From the NCBI GenBank assembly GCA_903813345.2, contig CAIIXF020000009.1, forward strand, positions 19,555,759 through 19,619,758: a stretch of 64,000 nt of DNA, given 5' to 3'. A model generated the notes under the pieces. It worked only from the letters and a program-made list of their open reading frames with translations. It searched no databases and was not told where the DNA came from. The position numbers and the translations under genes were made by a program. Below are positions 46,816 to 58,945 of this stretch, one piece after another. Numbering within the stretch: position 1 is the stretch's first letter; every line of letters starts with the position of its first letter. The DNA is from Owenia fusiformis. Lineage: Eukaryota; Annelida; Polychaeta; Sabellida; Oweniidae.

Positions 46816-47665
46816 TGGAATAATTATCCCAACGAACGAAGTTCTGTAGGGATATAGTGAAGCCCTCCGTCCATCCATCCGTCCATCAGTCAGTCAGTCA
46901 GTCAGTCAGTCAGTCAGTCAGTCAGTCCGTCCATCTGTCCGGAAGATAACTCAAATACTAGTTGACGGATTTTCTTCATATTTGGTGGAAAGATGTATAT
47001 TGGTGAATAGTTTTACGCAAAAATTTTTTTTCAAGATGGCCGCCAGTTTGAAATAAGCCAGAATTTTTCGTAAAAATCTTATGTTTTTCATTTTAAACCA
47101 AAATAATAAATATTATTATTTGAAATTTTGGTAGTATATTAACAACATTTATCTATTTCACACATATCCGGGGTTTTTCACCCTGACCCCCAGGGGCCGT
47201 AAATGGGGGGTTGAGAAAAAGGAATTTGCATTAATTTTGAGATGTTTTTGAAGTATAGCTTTATTATACTCAAATGAAAGGCAATTTAGAGTAGATTGCA
47301 AATATTGTAGCGTTTTCTGATTCGGACCTCAAAAAATTCAAAATGGCCGCCTAATGCAGGATTTTGCAATTATTTTCTGATCTCTTAAAAGTATGGCTAT
47401 ATTATACTCAAATTGAGGGAATTTCAGAGTAGATCACAATTATGGCATTGTTTTTCTGATTTGCGCCTCTGAAAATTCAAAATGACTGACTAGAGCAGAA
47501 ATTCGCCATTACTTAAAGTTATCTTGAAAGTATGGTTACATGATACTAGAATGATTTAAAATATTTATTGAAGGTCAGAGTAGATGGTCAGTATTACATA
47601 GTGACTGTACAGATTGATGATTTATATAGTGTTCGCTGGGATTTGCTACTCTGTGTAGTTGCCAT
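46816..47665. mobile_element. Dispersed repeat with ATCCCA..GAACGAAG ends, copy 1
   Basis: Begins AATTATCCCAACGAACGAAG, passes a CAGT/CCGT microsatellite (46885-46935), then GATAACTCAAATACTAGTTG and several AAAATGGCCGCC words. It ends GGGATTTGCTACTCTGTGTA at about 47638. The same beginning and end bound the larger copy at 53185-55255. Confidence 0.7.
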
Positions 47666-47799
47666 TTTCTAGTTTTTACTTGTGCTGTCACAGGCTGTCA
47701 CCAATTTTGGCTGATTATGCACAAAATCTTAATTGAAATTGAGAGAAGATAGAAAGTTTTGTCTTTGTGAACTTCTGGTTGTAGCCATTGGTGGATCTG

Positions 47800-48440
47800 G
47801 GCGGGGGGGGGCCCAAAAAAGATATTGAATCTCAAAAAGTTTGGGCCAAAAAAGGCCTCAAGGCTCCAAAAAGAAAAGGGGGCCTTTTTGGTTATTACTG
47901 GGCCTTTTAAGGCCTTATTTTTAATTGTGGCCCAAATTTTGAAGAAAATGGGCCTCAAATTTTCAAAATTTTGGCCAACTTTTAGGTTTTAGGGGCCCAA
48001 ATTTTCTTAATCAGATCTGAAAATTTGGGCCCCCCCTTGTTGGTTCCCAGATCTGCCCCTGGTAGCATTGCATATTTGGGCAAGAAATCTAATCCCGCTT
48101 TTAACATAGTACTTGTACAGAACGAAAAACACCCGGGAGAAAACATAACAGTTGTCAATATTCCGATTGATATCTAGCATTATAAATTATTATTTGTGAG
48201 ACAAATGAGCTTTTAGGGCTGGATCAGTAAAGCAAGCAATTAGCCTTTAAAATACGTAACCCAGGTACATTTTGACCCAAAAACAGATTTTGGCGCAAAA
48301 ATTTTGTAGGGACTATTAGTGAGTCTTTTGGGCATAACTTGGCCTTTTAGGGCCTTATTTAATTATTATAGGCCAAATTATCAAAATATGGGCCTTAATT
48401 TTTAAATCTTGTGCCTAATTTTTTATGTTTAAGGGGTCCA
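47800..48440. repeat. GGGCC/GGCCC-rich repeat, two copies
   Basis: GGCCTTTTAAGGCCTTATTT and the following GGCCCAAATTTTGAAGAAAA lie at 47901-47950. A diverged copy is at 48340-48425. The left boundary GGATCTGGGCGGGG (47792) and the right CCCAGATCTGCCCC (48046) are inverted. Probable foldback MITE followed by a partial second copy. Confidence 0.6.
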
Positions 48441-48502
48441 TCCACTTGTTAGTTTTTGTCAGTACGGCTGTGGAATGAGCACTAAAAGATCAGGATTTTC
48501 AG

Positions 48503-51500
48503 GACTTTGCAGATGAACATGCTGCTAACAAAGCAATTATGCATGCTGTCACAGATGGCAGAGTTCTTCCAAGAAGTATGTTATAATTCTGTTTACAAAA
48601 AAACTATTTGATTTCAATTCATCCATGTGTTTCAGAGTGTATCTATACTACATGACTGTCATGCTAAGAGAGGAAAGCATCAGTTCACCTGCTAGAATTC
48701 AACACTCTTACCCTAAATCAGGTAACTACATTGAATAAAGTCTTCAGAATTTTTGTCTTATGATCAAAGAAACATATTTTGGTCTATTAATCCAAAAAAC
48801 TTACTCAAGAAGCAGCATTTCTTTCGATTTCATTTTACTTCATTTAATTTTCCTGATGCTTTTTCGAATTGGAATATAAAAGCTACAAAGCATGAATAAA
48901 AAGCACTTCCACATGATAAATGACTTTGATTTTAAAATCAGCTCAAGAATCAAATCACAAGGTAAGCACAAATTATCATCTAAAAAAATTATCTTAAAAT
49001 GTTATAATAAACTACCAAATGAAATCATGGGCTTTCAACTCTTATTGAAAGCCCATGATGAAATCAAGGACAGTGTTAGTACAGCTTCATTTAAGGCAGC
49101 ACTTAAATATCATATTATAACTAATGAATTAAATTATATGTAACTCTACCAGACTCTACAATCTCACTTTCTTCTGTATTCCTACATTCCACTATAATAA
49201 TTATACAGTATTTGCAAATTTTGACTTGATTGTCCATCTACAATATACGCTTTGCGTCACTTAATCTTAAAAAGACATTAATTTAGTGTTAGAAAGGCTC
49301 AAATGTTCCCAAGCAGGCAACACCATGAAACCAATAATCACTGACATCATTCTGTTTTTATTTTTCCAGGAAGTGGTTTTGCACCAAGGATTCACTTCTC
49401 TCCCCTTAGAACAAAAAACAAACCAAAAGCAGTGAGATTACAGAGTTCTATCAAAGTGACTTTTATTAACAACACTCATGGTCTGTCTTCTCCATATGCA
49501 TATTTCAACACTCACAGTCCAAGCAAGCTCCCAACACTTATTCCTTCACTCTACATAGAGCAAGATGATGAACTAAACAAGTGTAAACTCATCAATAAAT
49601 TATCCAAAGAGCAACACCAAACTGCTCTGTCCTTTATCATGGAACAAACTGATATTATTAATGAAGCTAGGCCAGCCTTTGCAGGGTCAATTGATGAGAG
49701 TAGTGAGAGTCTTGATGGTGAATACTCAAATACAGATCTGGCATCGGAAAGGAAGTCAAAATCAAAGGCATTGGAGACAATTAAGAGACAAAGGGGTCTA
49801 ACTTATGAAGAGAGACAAGACGTAATTGACAAGATAGACAAGCAAGAGATCATTAAAACGTTGCAAAATGCAGATGTACCGATTATCAATTTGAACAGGA
49901 TGAAAGTGAACTCTGGGGATGTACATATTGGAGAAGGGCCGCTAAAACTGTCAAAGTCTGAAACAAATTATGGCATAGAGCGAGTCATTTGTGATCACCT
50001 TCTCAAAGACAAAAGACCCATTCCATCAATCGTAGAAATAAGTCTATTGTCCTCTGATTCTGAAATTTCAGAAAATGAAGAGCCAGGCAAACAAGCACCT
50101 CCAGCTAGTGATAATGTTCCAAAGAATCCGGTGGTATCCCCAACTGGGAACCAGCCACAATGTATCACTAAAGTTGTAAAGAAAACATTGGGATCTCAGA
50201 TTGGCCACCAACAATCAAAAAGCGATAAATGTGAAATTGAGGAAACATTGGTCTCCCAACCATCTAGTCATTGTAAAGGTTTGTTCTTTTGCCCCTAGTT
50301 GAATTTCTACTTTAGTTATTTAGTAATCAGCATTTATATTCCTTTAAAATTGAAATGGTGTCTGTTCACAAAAGGCTTTTTATTATGTCACCACCAAAAG
50401 TGGTGACATATTGTTATGGTCTCCGTTTTTTTATGTCACCACCAAAAGTGGTGACATATTGTTATGGTCTCCGTTTTTTTGCGACGGCGGTTGGTGGTTG
50501 GAGGTTGGCGTCCGGCGTCTGTAACAATTTCTTACAACTTCCTATAACTTAACAAATACTGTTTAGACTGACTTCAATTTTTTTCTAAATCATCTACATG
50601 TTCTCAGAAGTTCAAATCTGACTTTAGATTTGACATTTGACCTTCAATGACCTTCTCAAGGTCAAAAAGGTCTTTTTTCAACTTGCTTCACATTGACTAA
50701 ATTTTTTTTCAAAATCATCTACATGTTCTCAGAAATTCAAATCTGACTTTAGATTTGACTTTAGATTTGACATTTGACCTTCAAATCTGACTTTAGATTT
50801 GACATTTGACCTTCAATGACCTTCTCAAGGTCAAAAAAGGTCAAAAAAGTCTGTTTTCAACTTGCTTCAAATTGACTAAATTTTTTTTTCAAAATCATCT
50901 ACGTGTTCTCAGAAATTCAAATCTGACTTAAGATTTGACATTTGACCTTCAATGACCTTCTCAGGTCTTTTTTCAACTTGCTTCACATTGACTAAATTTT
51001 TTTTCAAAATCATCTACATGTTCTCAGAAATTCAAATCTGACTTTAGATTTGACATTTGACCTTCAAACCTGACTTTAGATTTGACATTTGACCTTCAAT
51101 GACCTTTTCAAGGTCAAAAAAGGTCAAAAAGGTCTGTTTTCAACTTGCTTCAAATTGACTAAATTTTTTTTTCAAAATCATCTACGTGTTCTCAGAAATT
51201 CAAATCTGACTTAAGATTTGACTTAAGATTTGACATTTGACCTTCAATGACCTTCTCAAGGTAAAAAAAGGTCAAAAAGGTCTGTTTTCAACTTGCTTCA
51301 AATTGACTAAAAATTTTTTTCAAAATCATCTACGTGCTCTCAGAAATTCAAATCTGACTTTAGATTTGACTTAAGATTTGACATTTGACCTTCAATGACC
51401 TATTCAAAGTCAAAAATGGTCAAAAAGGTCTTTTTTCAACTTGCTTCAAATTGACTAAATTTTTTTTTCAAAATCATCTACATGTTCTCAGAAATTCAAA

Positions 51501-54500
51501 TCTGACTTTAGATTTGACATTTGACCTTCAATGTCAAAAAAGGTCAAAAAGGTATTTTTTCATCTTGCTTCAAATTGAACAATTTCTTTTTTCAAAATCA
51601 TCTACAAGATCCCAGAAGCTCAAATCTTCTAAAACCTTCTTAAGGTCAAAAGGTATTTTCCAACTTGCTTTAAATTGACCAAATTGTTTTAGGTGGTGAC
51701 ATTTTGTCATGTAATGCCTTGTCACATCTGTTTTGAGCTATGACAAGAAACGGGAGCTGACCATTATAAAGGAAAGTTAGTGACGTGTATTTCAGAGATT
51801 TTACTGTTCAGAAAGTAGAGTACAGATCAAAAAATGAAACATGATTTTAGTAGTGGTAATATCTTCATTTTCATTACATCTGAAAAAAACAAACTGCAAG
51901 ATGTATGTAAAACCTCTGACTATTTGAACATTAACAAAATTAATAGTATAAAATATTAATTATTCACATCACTGTCGCTTCTTGAGGTTGTTTTACTGTG
52001 ACATGAGTCACATTGTTCCTCATCTCCCTATATAGAGAATGGACAACTCAGTCTTCTGAACATATACCACAGAATACATGCCTGCAAGTAATATAATAGA
52101 AGGATTAATTGGATGAAAAATATGAAAACAACAACAAACAATGTTATTGAAGTTGGTTAAACTGAATATATTTTTAACACTGTTTTTAACAAAATAGTTA
52201 TTAGGCTGAGAATCTGAGAACCTCTCAATCGAGTTGACTGTCAGCCTCTGGAGAGGTCAATTATAGTTTGTATCTGTATTTAAGATCTATAGTTTTCACC
52301 TTTAGTTTAAATTCTAGCTGTGTATGTCTCCTTTCTTTTCCAGGTCCAAAACAGAAACTGACCATGAAAACCTTACAATCGATCAAGCAGACTAAACCTG
52401 AGAAAACAGCAAGATTAAAGAAGTTCAGAAAGAAATGTAAATCTAACATTGACATACAGGTAGCAGATGTAGCCCAGTTTGCCCAAACAGGTGCTAAAGA
52501 TGATTTGTGTAATACCAAAGTTAAGAAGAGAATGATCAAGAAAAAGAAAGTCCCACCTGATGATGTATCAGACAAAAAACAGTGTGCTGGTTTGGCTGAC
52601 TCAAATGAAACTACCATGCCCATTATCAACAAAGCAATAAATGAAACAGAAAACTTGCTTGGAGAAGAGAACCTATGTGATAACACTAGTACTACCATAA
52701 CCAAAGTGCTCAAAACAAAATTTGATAAAAGGAAATCCCACCAAGATAACATTCAAGAATCCTCAGATGAGAAAGTTGAATCGGCTGTCTCTGTTGAGAA
52801 AATGGAGTCAGAAGAATCAATTCCACCCAGTGTTAAAGAACTACCAAACAGTTGTGAATCTCTTGGGATTGGTGCCATTGTCTGGGGAAAAGTTGGCAAG
52901 ACTAATTTCTGGCCTGGAATGATAATTGATATTGGATTCGCCCCCGGTGTCACAGCCCTAAAGGAAGGCTATCAGTTGATATTCTGGTATGGAGATTATA
53001 AAGTGTCATGGGTAAGCGGATAGTTGGTTTATTTTTTTTTAATTAAATGTATTGAATCTTTTTTGCCTTTGATATCACTTGTTCGACACTAACTAGTGTT
53101 CCCCATGATCTTTTCTCAATGGAGCTAAATAATTCTCATTTTACCAATTTTGAATCGGGTCTTTTAATATTTGTTTTCTTTTTATCCCATCGAATGAAGT
53201 CGGAGGGATATAGGGAATGCCTCCGTCCGTCTGTCAGGGCAATAACTCGAATACCGTTGGCTTGATTTTCTTCATATTTTGTACACATATACCCCATGGA
53301 GATAGAAGTTTTGCTCGAAAGCCAATTTTCAAAATGGCCGCTCATTTAAAAATGGCGGCCATTTTAGTGACGATTTTACAGTAATTTAGGTGCAATATGT
53401 AAAACTGTAATAGCAATGTTTTAAATGTAAAAAAATTATATAGGACATTAATAAAGCTAGAAATGTAGATATTAAAGAAGCACATGGCAGCCATCTTGAA
53501 AATGGCGGCCTTTACTCATTATTTTATGATTTTTGCTGTAACTGGAAAAGTAGTGGAGTGATTTTGTTGATATTTGGTATGTGAATACTATAAGCATGGC
53601 ATAATGTCTAATGACACTTTTGGTAGAAGGCCGCCATTTTTCAAAATGGCCACCATTTTAACATACATGTACTTTACTATAACTCGAAAAGCAGTGGAGT
53701 GATTTTGTTTATATTTGGTATGTGAATACGATAAGCATGGCACACTGTCTAATGACACTATTGGTAGAAGGTGGCCATTTTAAAAATGGCCACCATTTTA
53801 ACATATTTCACTATAACTCGAAAAGTAGTGGAGCGATTTTGTTCATATTTGGTATGTAAATAAGGATGGCACATTTTCATGTATTTTACTATAACTGGAA
53901 AAGTAGTAGAGCGATTTTGTTCATATTTGGTATATGAATACTATAATCATGGCACACTGTCTAATGACACTTTTGGTAGAAGGTGGCCATTTTAACATAT
54001 TTTACTATAACTCGAAAAGTAGTGGAGCGATTTTGTTCATATTTGGTATGTGAATAAGGATGGTACATTGTCTAGTGTCTAATGACACTTTTGGTTGGTA
54101 AAAGGCGGCCATTTTGAAAAATTGCTGCCATTTTTGCTGGACACTTTATAAGTAAAAATGCCAGCCATGGCTGTTCGATGGGATTTGCTTTGCTTTTGCG
54201 TTGCTGTTGTCTAATTGAAGTGGAAAGTGGAACTGTTTCCAAAGTAGCAGAGCACTTTCTTGTAATCAATTTCAATTTCCAATAGAAACATTTGATGTCC
54301 AATTTCCCTGCAAATTCTTGCTGTTACTGCCAAAAATCTTATGATCCCACTGAACAAAGTTCAAGGAACATAGAAAAGCCGTCCGTCCATCTCACATCAA
54401 AGTGTAGTATTTGGAAACTAGACATTAAAAATTTGGACAAATGAAGGTGGTAAGCAAGAGACGTAATTATGTCTGTCATCGCTAAAGCTCAGGTGCTTTC

Positions 54501-56298
54501 CCTTCTCTTGGACACAGTATCTCTGTTCGAGAAAGAATTTTCAAGGTGGCTGAATTTCAAAATGGTCGCCATTTTTCATAAGAGAGAGTAATCTTTGTTT
54601 ACTCAAATGTCAATCGATGGATTTGTTCAGATTTTATATGTTGATGCCAAGGGACAAAGAAGCTCTGCTACAAAGAAGACATTTTAACATGGCCACTGAA
54701 ATTCAAAATGGCCTCCATTTTTCATAAAAAATGTAATCTTTCATAGGCTAACTCAAATACGGATAACTCAGTTGACGGATATAGTTCAAATTTTATATGT
54801 TGATGTCTATGGACAATAAGCTCTGCTGAATGACAGCTTAATTTCAATTTCAGAATGGCCGCCATTTCAAAGCCTGATGCTTAGAGATGAAGGAGGTCTG
54901 CTCAAGAAATTATTTTCAAGGTGGCCATTTTGACAAAAGGTTTTTGTCGTTAAAAATGCTATCTTTGATAACTCAAATACCAGTTGATGGATTTGGTTTA
55001 AATTTTACATGCCGCTACCTAGGGACAAATGAGCTCTATTCAAGAAGAAATCTTCAGGATAGCAGCTGAATTTTAAAATGGCCACCATTTTTCAGAAAAA
55101 TAAATCTTTGATAACTCAGATACCAGTGTATGGATTTGGTTCAAAGTATATATGCTGATATGCTCTGTCCAAGGAGGAATTTTCAAGATGGCTACTAATT
55201 ATCAAAATATATTTTGTTCTGTGGGATTTGCTACTCCGTGGAGATGCTGTTTTTCTAGTTGCTAAAATACTATGGAATTTTTTATCAAATAATACTTAAT
55301 TTTTAGGTTATTAAAAATCAAATATTCCCATTTGAGACAGCATTTTTGAAGTACTGGAAACATGGAATTGGACAAAGACGCAAAAACAGACAAGGGCATT
55401 TCTATAAAGCAGCAATTGAGGCCATAGTTGTGAGTTGATTTCTGTGTCAGTCAGTTGTACACTAGTACTCAGCTCATATTTTGTTCTGGAGCACTGAGCT
55501 CAAGAAATGCCCCCCGCAGTCAAAATGAAAATTTTTAGATATGAAATGAAGACTACATGTACAATGTTACTAATACATGTACATTGAAAAATATTTAAAA
55601 GGGTAACAATATGTGTTTTGATCCCATTCTTAACAAGAAAAAAAATTATTTACGACACACTTGAAAACACATTTTATTTTGCTTCGAGGAGATCTGATTT
55701 AGAAACCATTAGAAATAACACCACACAACATGGATATATTTACATATTACTTATTTTCAGGAGGCAGCTAAAAGGCGGGACAACCATATAGTTAAGAGTG
55801 CAGACAATGATTCTAGTGCCATGTTAGATTGGGCAATGGCTGGGTTCCCAAGCAGCAATGAAAGCTTGTCACTGACAGCAAATAAAGGTAAGGTACACAT
55901 TAGATAACATCATTGACACATCTTCGTCTTCCCAGTACTGTCTGAAATGAAGTATAGGTAAACATCTAATTTAACAAAGTTTTGTCACTTACCATGTATT
56001 AAAATTCTAATATTATTCAAATAAGATACATGTACATGTATCATTATAAAACAAACGTTTTTCACGAAAATGTCTTATCAAATATTCTGTAATGCAATGA
56101 TATTTGGTAAAAAAATAAAATTTGGATAATTAGATGATCAAACTTTGCTTGGGACCTTTTGAAAAGAAAGCTGTAAGAAAATAGTTTTCCTCAAATATCC
56201 TTCCCACACAATGTATTGCATTTTATGTGATTCCAGTTGCTGGTGTTTCTGACTTTGTCCTTGGGTTACTCAAGCCACAACCTGACAGTTCCTCATAA
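48503..56298 (+). CDS. DNMT3-like PWWP-domain protein, 5' end not found, apparently lacking ADD and methyltransferase
   Basis: Six exons chain in phase: 48503-48575, 49370-50278, 52344-53011, 55307-55429, 55761-55887 and 56237-56298. The first two encode about 325 residues of basic, serine-rich sequence after FADEHAANKAIMHAV. The third adds more charged linker, then the PWWP core: GAIVWGKVGKTNFWPGMI and LIFWYGDYKVSW. The fourth and fifth continue with PFETAFLKYWK, FYKAAIEAI and MLDWAMAGF. These match, in order, the segments that follow the PWWP motif in DNMT3A/B (YRKAIYEVL, then MIEWALGGF). The PWWP of DNMT3 binds H3K36 methylation. The sixth exon fits the phase-1 donor and adds VAGVSDFVLGLLKPQPDSSS and stop. 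No ADD zinc fingers or PCN/ENV methyltransferase motifs are seen up to 61.4 kb. The terminal exon is the least certain. Confidence 0.8.
48868..49143 (+). mobile_element. Non-LTR retrotransposon reverse transcriptase 3' fragment
   Basis: The frame ending at 49143 contains CYNKLPNEI and, after an insertion, KDSVSTASFKAALKYHI, the usual C-terminal block of CR1/Jockey-like reverse transcriptases (LPxEI...SLxxFKxxLK). The upstream catalytic part is missing. Lies in the first visible intron of the DNMT3-like gene. Confidence 0.7.
49027..49057. mobile_element. 31-bp hairpin insertion with 8-bp target duplication
   Basis: ATGGGCTTTCAA-CTCTTA-TTGAAAGCCCATG, flanked by ATGAAATC at 49019-49026 and 49058-49065. 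The ends are those of the 536-bp MITE at 8451. The 39 added bases keep the reading frame of the retrotransposon fragment they interrupt. Confidence 0.88.
50384..51720. mobile_element. GTGGTGACATA repeat element with internal tandem array
   Basis: Starts with a 46-bp direct duplication of TATGTCACCACCAAAAGTGG (50384 and 50433), a hairpin by itself. It ends with GTGGTGACATTTTGTCATGT at about 51694. The interior (50570-51690) is about seven imperfect copies, 110-180 bp each, of TCAAATCTGACTTTAGATTT, TTTGACCTTCAATGACCTTC and TCAAAATCATCTACGTGTTC. A short copy is at 57855-57990. Lies in the intron before the PWWP exon. Confidence 0.8.
53185..55255. mobile_element. Dispersed repeat with CCCATCGAA..GGATTTGCTACTC ends, copy 2
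   Basis: Begins ATCCCATCGAATGAAGTCGG at about 53187 and ends GGGATTTGCTACTCCGTGGA at about 55250, like 46816-47665. Inside, 53510-54115 is a tandem array of units of about 115-160 bp (ACTATAACTCGAAAAGTAGT, then GATTTTGTTCATATTTGGTA). 54500-55200 holds three more repeats with CTCAAATACCAGTTGATGGA. AAAATGGCCGCC and AAAATGGCCACC occur more than ten times. Lies in the intron that splits the PWWP domain. Confidence 0.75.
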
Positions 56299-56323
56299 TA
56301 AGATGTGATTTTCATCAAGGTGC

Positions 56324-56640
56324 TAGTGTTGTCGCAATGTGCCATAATCGTACTTCCAGTAATGGTGTGTGAAAACAAACGTAAAATATTGGATGTCATC
56401 GGTTCATTTCTATAAGCTAAAACATTTAAAAAGTGCAAACATATCAGAGAACATTGCAAAATGAAATAAGGAATGAGAAAGGTACATTTGCATCAAAACG
56501 AGATAACAAAAGGTGATTTTTATCAGAATATATGGATCGCCCCTTGTATAATTTTTTTTAAACATCGATGTCTTGTTTCAGACATTGATGCATCGCCAGA
56601 ATCACTTTTGGCGATGTACATCGCGATTTATCGATTATTC
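56324..56640. mobile_element. hAT-type MITE, truncated, just after the DNMT3-like stop codon
   Basis: Starts TAGTGTTGTCGCAATGTGCC, the same end as the element at 6507-6974 read from its right side. It ends in GATGTACATCGCGATTTATC-type sequence near 56636, lacking the terminal GCGACAACACTA. It lies 26 bp after the terminal stop. Confidence 0.8.
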
Positions 56641-56837
56641 ACTGGACTGAAACTCACATTTCCTACTCGAGCCACAAGATGACAGTTCTTTAAACCTACA
56701 CATCGCTCCAAAACGCAATATGTTGACATATATTGTTTTTACATTTTCAAGCTCTAATATAAAGTTTATGTAAATAAAAATTGTTTTTCTGCATAATATC
56801 AAAGAACAATCATTTAGTTAAAAGAATAAAAAAAATT

Positions 56838-56908
56838 AGTGCGGGATTCGAACCCGGGCCTCCTGCGTGCTGAGCGAGCATTCTACCGCAAGGCCACCAA
56901 GTTATTAT
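56838..56908 (-). repeat. tRNA-Ala-like pseudogene or SINE head
   Basis: The minus strand reads TGGCCTTGCGGTAGAATGCT, CGCTCAGCACGCAGGAGG and GGGTTCGAATCCC. The B box GGTTCGAATCC is perfect and an AGC anticodon lines up with tRNA-Ala. However, the D stem does not pair and the anticodon stem has a mismatch. Judged a degenerate tRNA-derived copy. Confidence 0.55.
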
Positions 56909-57854
56909 GAAACAATGAGGTAATTTAACGCTACTTATTTTGAATGCTATAATTTGGTAGTGACGTCACGTTCTTAATTTAGAACCCTTTCCAAAATCAT
57001 ATCGTCGTCACCAATCGAAGCAATTCAATGAACAATCTTTGAAATTACACATTTATCGTAAGTATTTATACACAAGATTTGCCCCATTTGTTCATCATTC
57101 TATAATCTTTCATTGAGCTCAAAATGATAAAGTTCACCCCCGAAACAACCCAAGATTGCATTTTGGAGGGATGTGCAGGTTTAATAAAATATGATTATAA
57201 TCAAGGTGCTACTAAAACATAAATATATACCATACTTGCCATAGTTTTGGTAAAGTTAGACATTGATAGAGCTTAAGGTTGACATTCAGTATTATCTATT
57301 GTCATATTGTATATATTACTCTAGATTAGCTGACATACATGTAGATCCTGATTATTCAGGACAGTGCATGGCAAATATGGATTACATTCTGAAAATTACT
57401 ATTGTGTTCTGCAGAATTGTAGCTGAAACCAGGGCATGAGCTTCAAAATTTAGAATGTATTTCATATGTCAGTGTGCACCATATCTAAAAATGCATGACA
57501 ATCAAGTGTTACATGTGAAGTTTTTAATGAAACCAACATTCCAAGATGAATGGTTTACTAAGATTTGCACAACTAAATCTTAGTTGTAAACAAAAAATTC
57601 ATGAATCAAGTTTTTTTAGAGATTTTGCAGTTTAGTGACATTATACTCTTACTAGATCAAAATGCTTAGGAATTATTATACCAGTATTTTTATGTTATTA
57701 TTTGCAGTTTAGTTTGGCCTCTTTTGCATGGTGTATTTAAACTATGGGGCAAAAGACCTCCTCTACTGCTCAATTAGTATGAGTGGTATTTCGATTTTTT
57801 GTTCAGTATTGTTAAGATTTTTGTATTTTCACAATGATGGTACTTATTAGTCTT
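56909..57854. other. No gene recognised
   Basis: AT-rich DNA downstream of the DNMT3-like terminal exon. TGACGTCA occurs at 56961-56968. No ADD or methyltransferase-like exon was found here. Confidence 0.45.
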
Positions 57855-57990
57855 GCTATGTCACTGCCACAAGTGGTGACATATTGACACATAGTCTCCA
57901 ACTTTAAATATTTTGTTGTGGATAGTGTTTGGCAGTTGGTGTTTGGCAGGTTGCATCTGTAACAATTGGCAGGTTGTGACATTTTGTATG
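57855..57990. mobile_element. Short copy of the GTGGTGACATA element
   Basis: TATGTCACTGCCACAAGTGG at 57859 and GGTTGTGACATTTTGTATGT at 57969 match both ends of 50384-51720, with the tandem interior missing. Confidence 0.7.
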
Positions 57991-58300
57991 TTATTACCTA
58001 ATTGTTTAGTTTAGGTATCATAGTAATCATACCATGTGATAAGTGATTATATCTCATATCATTTTTAAAAGATGTTTGCTAAATGATAACACTTCAAAGT
58101 ATAGTATAATATATGGATATAGATTTTAAAGTACATATTTGTTAAGTTGAGGCCACATTTCCCCTAGCCAGATTGGCTCAATAAAATGTTAGGGAGGCTC
58201 ATTAAGCTGCATGTTTTTTTAGCAAACTTGTACACAAATGACGCCTGGGATTACTATCTGGCTCATTTGTATTTTTTCAGGGACTTTATTACAAGTATGT

Positions 58301-58945
58301 TCCTTATATTTTGATACTCAATAAGGCAAACACATACATGTAATGTATTTCCCTTATATCATGATACTCAATAAGGCAAGTAAATACATGTAATGTATTT
58401 TCCTTTTATCTTGATACTCAATAAGGCAAGTAAATACATGTAATGTATTTTCCTTATATTTTGATACTCAATAAGGCAGGTAAATACATGTAATGTATTT
58501 TTTTTATATCTTGATACTCAGTAAGGCAAGTAAATATATGTAATGTCTTTTCCTTATATCTTGATACTCAATAAGGCAAGTAAATACATGTAATGTATTT
58601 TCCTTATATTTTGATACTCAATAAGGCAAGTAAATACATGTAATGTATTTTCCTTATATTTTGATACTCAATAAGGCAATTAAATACATGTAATGTATTT
58701 TCCTTATATCTTGATACTCAATAAGGCAAATAAATACATGTAATGTATTTTCTTTATATCTTGATATTCAATAAGGCAAGTAAATACATGTAATGTATTT
58801 TCCTTATATTTTGATACTCAAAAAGGCAAGTAAATACATGTTATGTATTTTCCTTATATCTTGATACTCAATAAGGCAAGTAAATACATGTAATGTATTT
58901 TCCTTATATATCTTGATACTCAATAAGGCAAGTAAATACATGTAC
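58301..58945. repeat. 50-bp tandem repeat, about 13 copies
   Basis: Unit TCCTTATATCTTGATACTCA plus ATAAGGCAAGTAAATACATG and TAATGTATTT, period 50 bp, with few substitutions. Confidence 0.95.

Noticed and set aside
52261-52752. 163-codon minus-strand frame opposite the PWWP exon
   Set aside because: Shadow of the in-phase plus-strand exon 52344-53011, which has splice sites and domain matches.
56838-56908. Functional tRNA-Ala gene (minus)
   Set aside because: B box is perfect but the D stem and part of the anticodon stem do not pair.
58301-58945. CRISPR-like regular array
   Set aside because: Whole 50-bp units repeat without unique spacers, and the genome is eukaryotic.
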